9,992 nucleotides of DNA from Thermodesulfovibrionales bacterium (GTDB lineage Bacteria; Nitrospirota; Thermodesulfovibrionia; Thermodesulfovibrionales; SM23-35), in NCBI GenBank assembly GCA_020053565.1, contig JAGVMY010000069.1, positions 1-9,992 of the forward strand. Direction: 5' to 3'. Below are positions 1-5,237 of the stretch, in pieces. The notes beneath the pieces are model-generated. The model ran no database searches. It saw only the letters and a program-made list of their open reading frames with translations, and had not been told where the DNA came from. Position 1 is the stretch's first letter. Each line of letters starts with the position of its first letter. The translations under genes were made by a program, and so were the position numbers.

Positions 1-1
1 A

Positions 2-49
2 CAGAGAGACATAAATAAGATGAAAGGAAAGGAGGCAGTGGCTGCCTGA
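2..49 (+). CDS. possible C-terminal end of a gene entering from the left
   Basis: The frame starting at base 2 is open for 15 codons and ends at TGA 47-49, giving a tail that reads QRDINKMKGKEAVAA. The other two plus frames hit stops within the first 20 bases. The composition is plausible for a protein terminus, but 15 codons is too short to identify a family or exclude chance. No terminator with a T-run follows; the hairpin at 33-47 (AGGCAG/CTGCCT) overlaps the last codons and has no T-tract after it. Confidence 0.25.
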   Translation, partial: QRDINKMKGKEAVAA

Positions 50-213
50 TGCAGCATAGGGGCCGCTGTAGAATTTCAACTAAAAATGGGATTGACTCCT
101 GTTTGAGGTGGGAAAAGAAAAAGAGAGAGGAATTCCTTGCTGCATAGGGAAAATGATAGTGAAAAACGCTCAAAGCCAATTTACACTTGCGGATGAAGAT
201 GGATGCTAAAATT

Positions 214-429
214 TCATGCCTCACCAGCTAAATGACGCAAAGCATCCTTGAGCGTGGTGAATTCTTTATAATGCAAAATCTTTTCGCTCTCCTCGAGATT
301 AAGAATTGGAATGCCAAACATTACCTTCCATCCGTTTTCGAATCTCATCAAGGTTAATTGCCCATCTGATACCTCTTTTGCTGTCATCTCGGCTAACATG
401 ACTAACTGTTCAAGGCTTTTGTCTGACAT
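214..429 (-). CDS. small protein of unknown function (71 aa)
   Basis: The 71-residue protein starts at ATG 427-429. The start is well supported by a near-perfect Shine-Dalgarno (AGGAGGT on the minus strand, plus-strand 435-441) five bases upstream. It has no signal peptide, membrane segment or cysteine motif. The N-terminal half (about residues 4-20) looks helical, the middle (24-42: LMRFENGWKVMFG, then IPIL) looks like beta strands, and the end (57-68: TLKDALRHL) like a helix, so a small soluble alpha/beta fold is likely. I do not recognise the family. It diverges from the oxidoreductase gene at 545 across 115 bp; I could not identify a convincing promoter for it there. The strong ribosome site and clean start argue that the gene is real. 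Confidence 0.7.
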   Translation of the reverse strand: MSDKSLEQLVMLAEMTAKEVSDGQLTLMRFENGWKVMFGIPILNLEESEKILHYKEFTTLKDALRHLAGEA

Positions 430-507
430 GTTTTACCTCCTGGTTGTTTTTATTGTAATATTTTAATTCAAATGAGAAGGTAAAAAAGTGATTTTTTGTG
501 AACTCAC

Positions 508-536
508 TGAACAGATTAAGATTTTTGTGGTATAAT
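508..536 (+). promoter_or_regulatory. sigma70-type promoter for the 2-oxoacid oxidoreductase gene
   Basis: The -35 is TGAACA (508-513, 4 of 6 consensus), the spacer is 17 bp, and the -10 is a perfect TATAAT (531-536) preceded by TGG, an extended -10. Transcription would begin at about 543-545, on or next to the ATG at 545, so the transcript may have no leader. Confidence 0.6.
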
Positions 537-544
537 TTTCGAGC

Positions 545-1597
545 ATGAATAAAAAAGTTCTCATGAAAGGCAATGAAACAATTGCAGAGGCTGCAATTCA
601 GGCATGCTGTCGCTTCTATGCAGGATATCCAATAACTCCTCAGAATGAAATACCTGAATATATGGCGAGGAGGATGCCAGAGGTAGGGGGTGTCTTTATT
701 CAGGCTGAAAGTGAGCTTGCTGCAATAAATATTGTTTATGGTGCATCTGCAGCAGGTGCAAGGGCTATGACCTCATCAAGCAGTCCTGGAATAAGCCTGA
801 AGCAGGAGTGTATATCCTACCTCGCAGGTTCAGAGCTCCCCGCGGTGATAGTGAATATTCAAAGAGGCGGACCTGGTCTCGGAAATATCTCAGGCAGTCA
901 GGCAGATTATTTTCAGGCAGTCAAAGGTGGGGGACACGGCGACTACAGGCTGCTTGTCTATGCACCTTACAACCTCCAGGAATTATGGGATCTAACAATG
1001 CTCGCCTTTGATAAGGCAGAGGAATATAGAAATCCTGTGATGATACTCGGAGATGGTATTCTCGGACAGATGATGGAGCCTTTTTATACAACACCTTACA
1101 TAAGACCAGAACTTCCTGAAAAAGACTGGGTACTTGATGGATGTAAAGACAGGGAACCTCGTGTAATAAAGTCCCTTTATATGGGAGAGGGTGAACTCGA
1201 GATGAAAAATAACCTACTCCAGAAGAAATACAGAAAGATGAAAGATAAGGAAGTGAAATTTGAGGGCTATTTTACTGAGGAATCAGAGGTTTTGGTTGTT
1301 GCCTTTGGAATTGCAGCAAGAATTGCACTATCTTCTGTAAGGAAGCTCAGACATGAAGGATTGAAAATCGGCCTTTTCAGACCAATTACACTCTTTCCAT
1401 TCCCTGAAAAAGAACTATCCATACTTGCAGGAGAAGATAGGCGGTTTCTTACCATAGAAATGAATGCTGGGCAGATGGTGGAGGATGTTAGGCTGGCAGT
1501 TAATGGGAGATCTGATGTTTTATTTTATGGGAGACCTGGTGGTTCTATCATGACGCCTGAAGAGGTACAGAAAAAGATACTGGAGATAGTACATTGA
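545..1597 (+). CDS. vorB: 2-oxoacid:ferredoxin oxidoreductase alpha subunit (VorB/KorA type)
   Basis: This is the alpha (pyrimidine-binding plus C-terminal) subunit of a thiamine-diphosphate 2-oxoacid:ferredoxin oxidoreductase, which oxidises branched-chain 2-oxoacids or 2-oxoglutarate to acyl-CoA and reduces ferredoxin in the cytoplasm. Visible family features are GYPITP (27-32), the QAESE region (53-57), TSSSSPG (76-82), RGGPGLG (107-113), a GGGHGDY stretch, and a C-terminal transketolase-like domain with GLFRPITLFPFP and EMNAGQMVEDVR. The length of 350 residues is normal for the separate VorB/KorA subunit. Substrate cannot be decided from sequence alone, so the symbol is tentative. The start at 545 matches family N-termini (xKVLMKGNE); an in-frame ATG at 563 is possible. 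Neither start has a Shine-Dalgarno. Unusually, no beta (TPP-binding), gamma or ferredoxin subunit gene follows; the next 122 bases are non-coding and then a gene points the other way. Confidence 0.92.
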   Translation: MNKKVLMKGNETIAEAAIQACCRFYAGYPITPQNEIPEYMARRMPEVGGVFIQAESELAAINIVYGASAAGARAMTSSSSPGISLKQECISYLAGSELPAVIVNIQRGGPGLGNISGSQADYFQAVKGGGHGDYRLLVYAPYNLQELWDLTMLAFDKAEEYRNPVMILGDGILGQMMEPFYTTPYIRPELPEKDWVLDGCKDREPRVIKSLYMGEGELEMKNNLLQKKYRKMKDKEVKFEGYFTEESEVLVVAFGIAARIALSSVRKLRHEGLKIGLFRPITLFPFPEKELSILAGEDRRFLTIEMNAGQMVEDVRLAVNGRSDVLFYGRPGGSIMTPEEVQKKILEIVH

Positions 1598-1719
1598 AGG
1601 CCTCATCTGTCAAAAACAACCTTTCCCAATTAAGATGGTATAAAGTTATGAGCTGTACAAAAATAATTTTAGATACTACTGAAACTTATCATAAAACTAT
1701 AAAGCAAATTCATATCGAT

Positions 1720-1887
1720 TTAATTTTCTTGTTCCCTGTCTTTGCCCTCTGAATCTGTCATTTCACTATCCTGTTCGGTACTGTCTTTTTTGCTCAAACG
1801 TCGCTGTCTTTTTTCTTCTTGCTTTTTCAGTCGGGACAGTTCTTTTCTTCGTTTATCACTTCGATATGCTCCAGCATGTTTTGCCAA
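1720..1887 (-). CDS. small charge-segregated protein of unknown function (55 aa)
   Basis: This reading frame starts at TTG (1885-1887) and stops at TAA (1720-1722), encoding 55 residues. The start is fixed by an excellent Shine-Dalgarno, AAGGAGGT on the minus strand (plus-strand 1892-1899), about five bases upstream, and a TATAAT promoter lies just beyond it. The protein begins MAKHAGAYRSDKRRKELSR. It has a strongly basic, Lys/Arg/Gln/Glu-rich helical middle (about residues 12-34) followed by an acidic, disordered-looking tail (35-55, many D, E, S). There is no cysteine, membrane segment or signal peptide. The basic helix suggests nucleic-acid or ribosome contact, which is inference. It diverges from the cold-shock gene, which may hint at a shared condition. 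I do not know a named family, and length-filtered gene calling would easily miss it. Confidence 0.75.
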   Translation of the reverse strand: MAKHAGAYRSDKRRKELSRLKKQEEKRQRRLSKKDSTEQDSEMTDSEGKDREQEN

Positions 1888-1910
1888 AGTTACCTCCTTA
1901 ATTTTTTGAC

Positions 1911-1919
1911 ATTATATCA
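1911..1919 (-). promoter_or_regulatory. extended -10 promoter for the 55-aa gene
   Basis: Read on the minus strand, TGA is followed by TATAAT (plus-strand ATTATA at 1911-1916, TGA at 1917-1919). The start of transcription would be near 1904, leaving a short leader that contains the Shine-Dalgarno at 1892-1899. No good -35 is visible at 16-18 bp; TTGAGC occurs at about 20 bp. Confidence 0.5.
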
Positions 1920-1958
1920 TAAAAAATAAGGAGAATGCTCAATCCTTAGAAATAAATA

Positions 1959-1988
1959 TTGACATTTTATTTTCCTGCATGGTAATCT
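1959..1988 (+). promoter_or_regulatory. promoter upstream of the cold-shock gene
   Basis: A perfect -35 TTGACA (1959-1964), an 18-bp spacer and TAATCT (1983-1988) preceded by TGG form a good sigma70-type promoter with an extended -10. Transcription would start near 1995, about 118 bases before the cold-shock start codon, so the leader is long, as is common for cold-shock genes. Confidence 0.55.
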
Positions 1989-2022
1989 TTTATCGAAGTT
2001 TCAGAAGTTTTTGTCACTGTAA

Positions 2023-2058
2023 GGGCCGCAAAGACTTTTAGCTTTGCGGCCCTTTTTT
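2023..2058 (+). terminator. intrinsic terminator inside the cold-shock gene leader
   Basis: GGGCCGCAAAG (2023-2033) pairs perfectly over 11 bp with CTTTGCGGCCC (2042-2052) around an 8-base loop, followed at once by six T (2053-2058). It lies between the promoter at 1959-1988 and the cold-shock ORF at 2113. The T-run is only on the plus-strand side, so it acts on rightward transcription. It either ends a roughly 64-nt RNA or works as an attenuator for the gene downstream. Confidence 0.85.
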
Positions 2059-2112
2059 ATTATGCATATGTTCAATCTGAAATTTTAGTTTATAAGTAAG
2101 GAGGTAAAAGAG

Positions 2113-2313
2113 ATGGCTAACGGAACAGTAAAGTGGTTCAATGAGTCTAAGGGCTTTGGCTTTATCACAGGCGAAGACGGTAGTGATTTTTTTGTCCACT
2201 ATTCTTCCATCCAGGGCAACGGATTTAAGTCCCTTGCTGAGGGTGATTCAGTCAGCTTTGAAACTGAAAAGGGCCCAAAAGGTCCCAGGGCAATCAATGT
2301 AGTGAAGCTCTAA
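2113..2313 (+). CDS. csp: cold-shock domain protein (CspA family)
   Basis: The 66-residue protein is a single cold-shock (OB-fold) domain, a cytoplasmic single-stranded RNA/DNA-binding chaperone. RNP1 is seen as KGFGFI (13-18) and RNP2 as FFVHYS (26-31), with Tyr at the position that is usually Phe in VHFS. WFN (9-11) is also present. Full length is normal for the family. The start is ATG 2113 with AAGGAGGT (2098-2105) eight bases upstream. A long leader carrying a strong intrinsic terminator (2023-2058) precedes it, and a second terminator (2322-2353) follows only nine bases after the stop. Csp proteins in E. coli can act as transcription antiterminators that melt hairpins, so self-regulation through the leader is a plausible but untested inference. 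Confidence 0.97.
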   Translation: MANGTVKWFNESKGFGFITGEDGSDFFVHYSSIQGNGFKSLAEGDSVSFETEKGPKGPRAINVVKL

Positions 2314-2321
2314 TTGACTGC

Positions 2322-2353
2322 AAAAGTCCCCCTACTTTGCAGGGGGACTTTTT
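2322..2353 (+). terminator. intrinsic terminator after the cold-shock gene
   Basis: AAAAGTCCCCCT (2322-2333) pairs with AGGGGGACTTTT (2341-2352) around a 7-base loop, and the T-run (2349-2353) forms part of the descending arm. It lies between the cold-shock stop (2313) and the next start (2371), so the downstream gene would depend on readthrough or on an unseen promoter. The left edge can also pair with the loop (GCAAAAGT 2320-2327 with ACTTTGC 2334-2340), giving an alternative fold. Confidence 0.8.
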
Positions 2354-2370
2354 ATATTGTGAAGTGAATA

Positions 2371-2757
2371 ATGGCACACAGACAAAATTATATGGAAATG
2401 GCAGAGCTGAACAAACAACGAAGAGTTGCTGCCGGGCTGGTTTCAGAACGCTTTCCTAAAGTTTCAAGCATAGTCATTCATATGACATACTATCAAAAAG
2501 GAGCAAATCCGGTTCTCATGGTACGTATTGTGAATGTTGTCCCCACGAATTATGCCTATTTTATTATGGAATGCATGATAAAAGGCTGCAGCAACGGTGG
2601 GTTTGATCTGTCGTCAGTAATTAATAATATGATTAAAAGCCATAAGAAGTCGGCAAAAGGAAAACTTGTGTGCAACGGAAAAAGCGAAACCCTTGCTCCT
2701 GACCATGCAAGTATCTCTTACGAAATAAGTATTCAGTACAATAAAAAATCTCCATAA
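2371..2757 (+). CDS. protein of unknown function (128 aa), downstream of csp
   Basis: The protein has 128 residues, is soluble and mildly basic, with no signal peptide or membrane segment. It starts with a polar helix (about 1-27, NYMEMAELNKQRRVAAGL). An alternating hydrophobic core suggesting beta strands follows (33-39 SSIVIHM, 48-57 VLMVRIVNVV, 61-68). Further on are a helix-like stretch (82-93), a basic loop (KSHKKSAKGK) and a final strand (ISYEISIQY). Three cysteines are present (68, 73 and about 101) but not in a recognised metal motif. I do not recognise the family. ATG 2371 has only a weak upstream ribosome site (GAAGTGA). The nearest upstream in-frame GTG (2359) is followed by a stop two codons later, so 2371 is the first usable start. 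It lies 57 bases after csp, across a terminator, with no visible promoter of its own. Confidence 0.8.
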   Translation: MAHRQNYMEMAELNKQRRVAAGLVSERFPKVSSIVIHMTYYQKGANPVLMVRIVNVVPTNYAYFIMECMIKGCSNGGFDLSSVINNMIKSHKKSAKGKLVCNGKSETLAPDHASISYEISIQYNKKSP

Positions 2758-2776
2758 ATATCTCTTTCACAACCTT

Positions 2777-2792
2777 ATTATCTTGAGATAAT
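2777..2792. terminator. weak AT-rich hairpin between convergent genes
   Basis: ATTATC (2777-2782) and GATAAT (2787-2792) form a 6-bp stem with a TTGA loop, followed on the plus side by CCCTTTT. It sits in the 40-base gap between the stop codons of the convergent 128-aa gene and the macro-domain gene, where a bidirectional terminator would be expected. The stem is short and AT-rich, so the call is weak. Confidence 0.3.
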
Positions 2793-2797
2793 CCCTT

Positions 2798-3340
2798 TTA
2801 ACTGATCTTATCAAACTCCTTTTTAAAGTATTCCATTGTGAGGACATCATAGACACAGAATTCAATCAACTCAAGGATGCTCTTTGGAGTTTCTTCTATA
2901 TAATGTAATGCCTCTCTTACCAATATCTCTGCGCATCTATCCTTTGGAAACCCAAATATACCCGAGCTTATTGCAGGGAGAGAGATACTCTTTAACCCTT
3001 TTTCTGATGCGAGTCGAAAACTGTTCAGAACCGCATTCTTTAACTTATTGTCCTCATCTCCTTCACCCATTCTCGGGCCGACTGCATGGATTACATACTT
3101 ACAGGGAAGCTTGCCTGCTCCAGTAATGGCAGCATCACCTACAGGGACAAAGCCAATTTTGTTGCTTTCTTCCTGTATAACCTGTCCGCCTTTTCTTACA
3201 ATTGCCCCTGCGACTCCACCACCATGCTGAAGGTATGAATTAGCTGCATTTACTATTGCATCTACATCTCTTTCTGTAAGATCCCCTTGCACAAGCTGCA
3301 GGGTCTTTCCACTGATGGTTTTTTCAGAGATAATTTTCAT
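2798..3340 (-). CDS. macro-domain protein (ADP-ribose binding/hydrolase, Af1521-like)
   Basis: A single macro domain fills all 180 residues. Motifs seen are GDLT (19-22), where the Asp binds adenine, NAAN (31-34), HGGGVAGAI (39-47) in the ribose/catalytic loop, VIHAVGP (83-89) and SSGIFGFP (125-132), the diphosphate-binding loop. Proteins of this type bind ADP-ribose, and many remove ADP-ribose from proteins or nucleic acids or deacetylate O-acetyl-ADP-ribose. The intact NAAN and HGGGV loops make an active hydrolase likely but do not fix the substrate. The start is ATG 3338-3340 with AAGGAG (plus-strand 3347-3352) six bases upstream. It is divergent from hflX, with only 47 bp between the start codons, so the two promoters overlap. 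No ADP-ribosyltransferase partner is visible. Confidence 0.93.
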   Translation of the reverse strand: MKIISEKTISGKTLQLVQGDLTERDVDAIVNAANSYLQHGGGVAGAIVRKGGQVIQEESNKIGFVPVGDAAITGAGKLPCKYVIHAVGPRMGEGDEDNKLKNAVLNSFRLASEKGLKSISLPAISSGIFGFPKDRCAEILVREALHYIEETPKSILELIEFCVYDVLTMEYFKKEFDKIS

Positions 3341-3356
3341 AAGGAACTCCTTTTTA

Positions 3357-3365
3357 TGCTATAAT
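3357..3365 (+). promoter_or_regulatory. extended -10 promoter for hflX
   Basis: TGC followed by a perfect TATAAT (3360-3365) forms an extended -10; the -35 position (about 3337-3342) is poor. Transcription would begin near 3372, giving a leader of about 16 bases that contains the Shine-Dalgarno AGGGGG (3377-3382). The overlapping minus-strand TATTAT copies at 3361-3369 may be the -10 of the macro-domain gene, so the two promoters would be back to back. Confidence 0.5.
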
Positions 3366-3387
3366 AATAAGTAATCAGGGGGTATAA

Positions 3388-5049
3388 ATACCAGCACTTT
3401 ACGGAAATCTATCAGGTCTTAAAACCAGCTACCTTAACGCGCTTGAGAGAATTTATCGGAGAAAGGTACACCGTGAGATCGTTACCCCTGAGCTCGCAAA
3501 ATATCTTACAGAACTTTCTTCTGAAATAGGCCGTCAGATAGGGTTACTCATTGATAGAGACGGCGCTATTACCCATGTAATTGTTGGAAATGCAAAGGGA
3601 ATCATTGTTCCCCCTCTTGAGGAGTATCCTGTAGGGAGAAGGGCATTAAGAGGACTCAGACTTGTGCATACCCACCTGAAAGAAGAGTCTCTTAATAAGG
3701 ATGACTTTACAGACCTCGCCTTATTAAGGTTTGACCTGATTGCTGCAATAAGTGCAAAAGATGGATTGCCAGGAATAATCTATGTGGCACATCTCATGCC
3801 GAAGGGCTCGGAAAAAGTAATAGAGGTTTTACCTCCGGATAATTTCTATGCACTTAAACTGGATTTTGATACTTTTATAGAATCTCTTGAAGAAGAGATG
3901 GAAAGGGCGATCACCTTTGACCAGAGAGATATGCGGGAAAGGGTGATATTGGTAAGTGTTTCTACAAGACCAAAATACGAGCAAGAGGACTCAATAGAAG
4001 AGCTGAAGGAGCTTGCCCGATCAAGTAATGTACATGTCCTTGACAGCGTTATACAAAGGCTCAATGAAATTAACCCGAAATATCTGATGGGTGAAGGCAA
4101 GCTTAAAGAGCTTGTGATTAATGCCATGAATATGGGTGCAACACTTCTGATATTTGATCAGGATCTCAGTCCATCGCAGATAAAGGCAATAGCCGAGACT
4201 ACTGAACTCAAGGTGATAGACCGCACGCAGCTTATCCTTGATATATTTGCCCGGCGCGCACATAGCAGGGATGGTAAAGTACAGGTTGAACTCGCACAGC
4301 TCAAATACAGACTTCCAAGGCTCACAGGAAAAGGAACTGCCATGTCCCGTTTAATGGGTGGGATAGGTGGAAGAGGACCTGGAGAGATGAAACTCGAGAT
4401 AGACAGAAGACGGGTGCGTGACAGGATACACCTTCTCGAAAAGGAACTTAAATCCCTTAGCGAGGCAAGACGACAGAGGAGACATAAACGCCAGCAGCAA
4501 CAAATTCCGATTGTTTCAATTATTGGTTATACCAATGCAGGGAAATCAACACTTCTTAATGCTCTTACAAAAAGCTCTGTATTTGTTGAGGACAAAGTGT
4601 TTGCAACCCTTGACACTGCGAGCAGACGTTTGAGGTTTCCTCGAGAGAGGGATGTTGTTGTCACAGATACTGTTGGTTTCATAAGAAATCTCCCTAAAGA
4701 CCTTATGGCAGCTTTCAGGGCAACACTTGAGGAACTGGAAGATGCAGATTTATTACTCCATCTTGTTGATGTATCAACACCTCGTTTTGAACAGCAGATA
4801 GAATCTGTGGAGAAGATACTCGAAGAACTTCATCTGTCTGAGAAAAAGAAGCTTCTCGTTTTTAACAAGATAGACAAATTAACTAATGAAGAGTCACAGA
4901 ATCTTGCCTTCCGGTACAGTGCGGTTGCAATTTCTGCACTCGATTCATCAACATTTCAGACCATGCTTAATGCGATAAAAGAACGGGTATTTCTGTCCCT
5001 TCACGTCAGTGATGATAATAAAAGGTTGATAGAAGCGAGAATACAATAA
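3388..5049 (+). CDS. hflX: ribosome-splitting GTPase HflX, apparent ATA start
   Basis: HflX is a translation-linked GTPase that binds the 50S subunit and splits stalled or idle ribosomes. The G motifs are GYTNAGKST (380-388), DTVGF (427-431), NKID (493-496) and SAL (516-518). The HflX-specific glycine-rich linker GGIGGRGPGE and the long helices precede the G domain. The frame upstream of the first GTG (3664) stays open for 92 codons and reads as family-like N-terminal sequence (YGNLSGLK, LERIYRRKV, GRQIGLLIDRDG, LRGLRLVHTHL), up to a stop at 3385-3387. No ATG, GTG or TTG lies in that stretch. The ATA at 3388 is five bases after AGGGGG (3377-3382) and five codons before GN, where a start is expected, giving 553 residues. 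GTG 3664 would cut inside the conserved domain. A substitution error in the assembly is the main alternative. Confidence 0.88.
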   Translation: MPALYGNLSGLKTSYLNALERIYRRKVHREIVTPELAKYLTELSSEIGRQIGLLIDRDGAITHVIVGNAKGIIVPPLEEYPVGRRALRGLRLVHTHLKEESLNKDDFTDLALLRFDLIAAISAKDGLPGIIYVAHLMPKGSEKVIEVLPPDNFYALKLDFDTFIESLEEEMERAITFDQRDMRERVILVSVSTRPKYEQEDSIEELKELARSSNVHVLDSVIQRLNEINPKYLMGEGKLKELVINAMNMGATLLIFDQDLSPSQIKAIAETTELKVIDRTQLILDIFARRAHSRDGKVQVELAQLKYRLPRLTGKGTAMSRLMGGIGGRGPGEMKLEIDRRRVRDRIHLLEKELKSLSEARRQRRHKRQQQQIPIVSIIGYTNAGKSTLLNALTKSSVFVEDKVFATLDTASRRLRFPRERDVVVTDTVGFIRNLPKDLMAAFRATLEELEDADLLLHLVDVSTPRFEQQIESVEKILEELHLSEKKKLLVFNKIDKLTNEESQNLAFRYSAVAISALDSSTFQTMLNAIKERVFLSLHVSDDNKRLIEARIQ

Positions 5050-5113
5050 ACACAGTTATAGGTGAACAGAGAAGAATAAACCCGAATAGTGCAGATAGTG
5101 TTCAAAAATGTAT

Positions 5114-5143
5114 TTGACCAATTCTTCTGAGTTTATGAATAAT
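5114..5143 (+). promoter_or_regulatory. candidate promoter of the haem gene cluster
   Basis: TTGACC (5114-5119), an 18-bp spacer and AATAAT (5138-5143, 5 of 6) form a plausible sigma70-type promoter, with TG directly before the -10. Transcription would start near 5150, about 88 bases before the radical SAM gene. It lies 65 bases past the hflX stop. No terminator for hflX is visible between, so readthrough from hflX is also possible. Confidence 0.4.
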
Positions 5144-5237
5144 GTACACTAAGGTATGAAAAGTATTTGTTTCACAATCCAGATATATATTGGGACATTA
5201 TTTTAATCGGTATAGAGATAGTAGTGAAAGGATAGAG

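Noticed and set aside
33..47. Hairpin AGGCAG/CTGCCT as a terminator
   Set aside because: No T-run follows, and it overlaps the possible coding tail.
808..1011. 67-codon ORF inside the oxidoreductase gene
   Set aside because: It is an out-of-frame shadow of a strongly conserved gene.
1648..1752. 34-codon plus-strand ORF after vorB
   Set aside because: No ribosome site, and it overlaps the better-supported 55-codon gene on the other strand; it does not resemble an oxidoreductase beta subunit.
2071..2096. Second csp promoter (TTCAAT, 14 bp, TATAAG) after the leader terminator
   Set aside because: The spacer is too short, and transcription from it would start at or past the Shine-Dalgarno at 2098-2105.
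2884..3230. Plus-strand ORFs opposite the macro-domain gene
   Set aside because: They are shadows of a well-supported minus-strand gene and have no recognisable motifs.
3664..5049. HflX starting at GTG 3664 (461 aa)
   Set aside because: It would begin inside conserved N-terminal sequence (LRGLRLVHTHL), while 92 in-frame codons of family-like sequence lie upstream behind a better ribosome site. A secondary internal start (AGGA at 3651-3654) cannot be excluded.
5156..5206. 16-codon ORF (MKSICFTIQI...) upstream of the radical SAM gene as a leader peptide
   Set aside because: AAGG sits one base from the ATG, too close to work well, and there is no attenuator hairpin after it.
5190..5237. Radical SAM gene starting at TTG 5190
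   Set aside because: No Shine-Dalgarno is present before it, and the added 16 residues do not look conserved; ATG 5238 has AAGGA at five bases.
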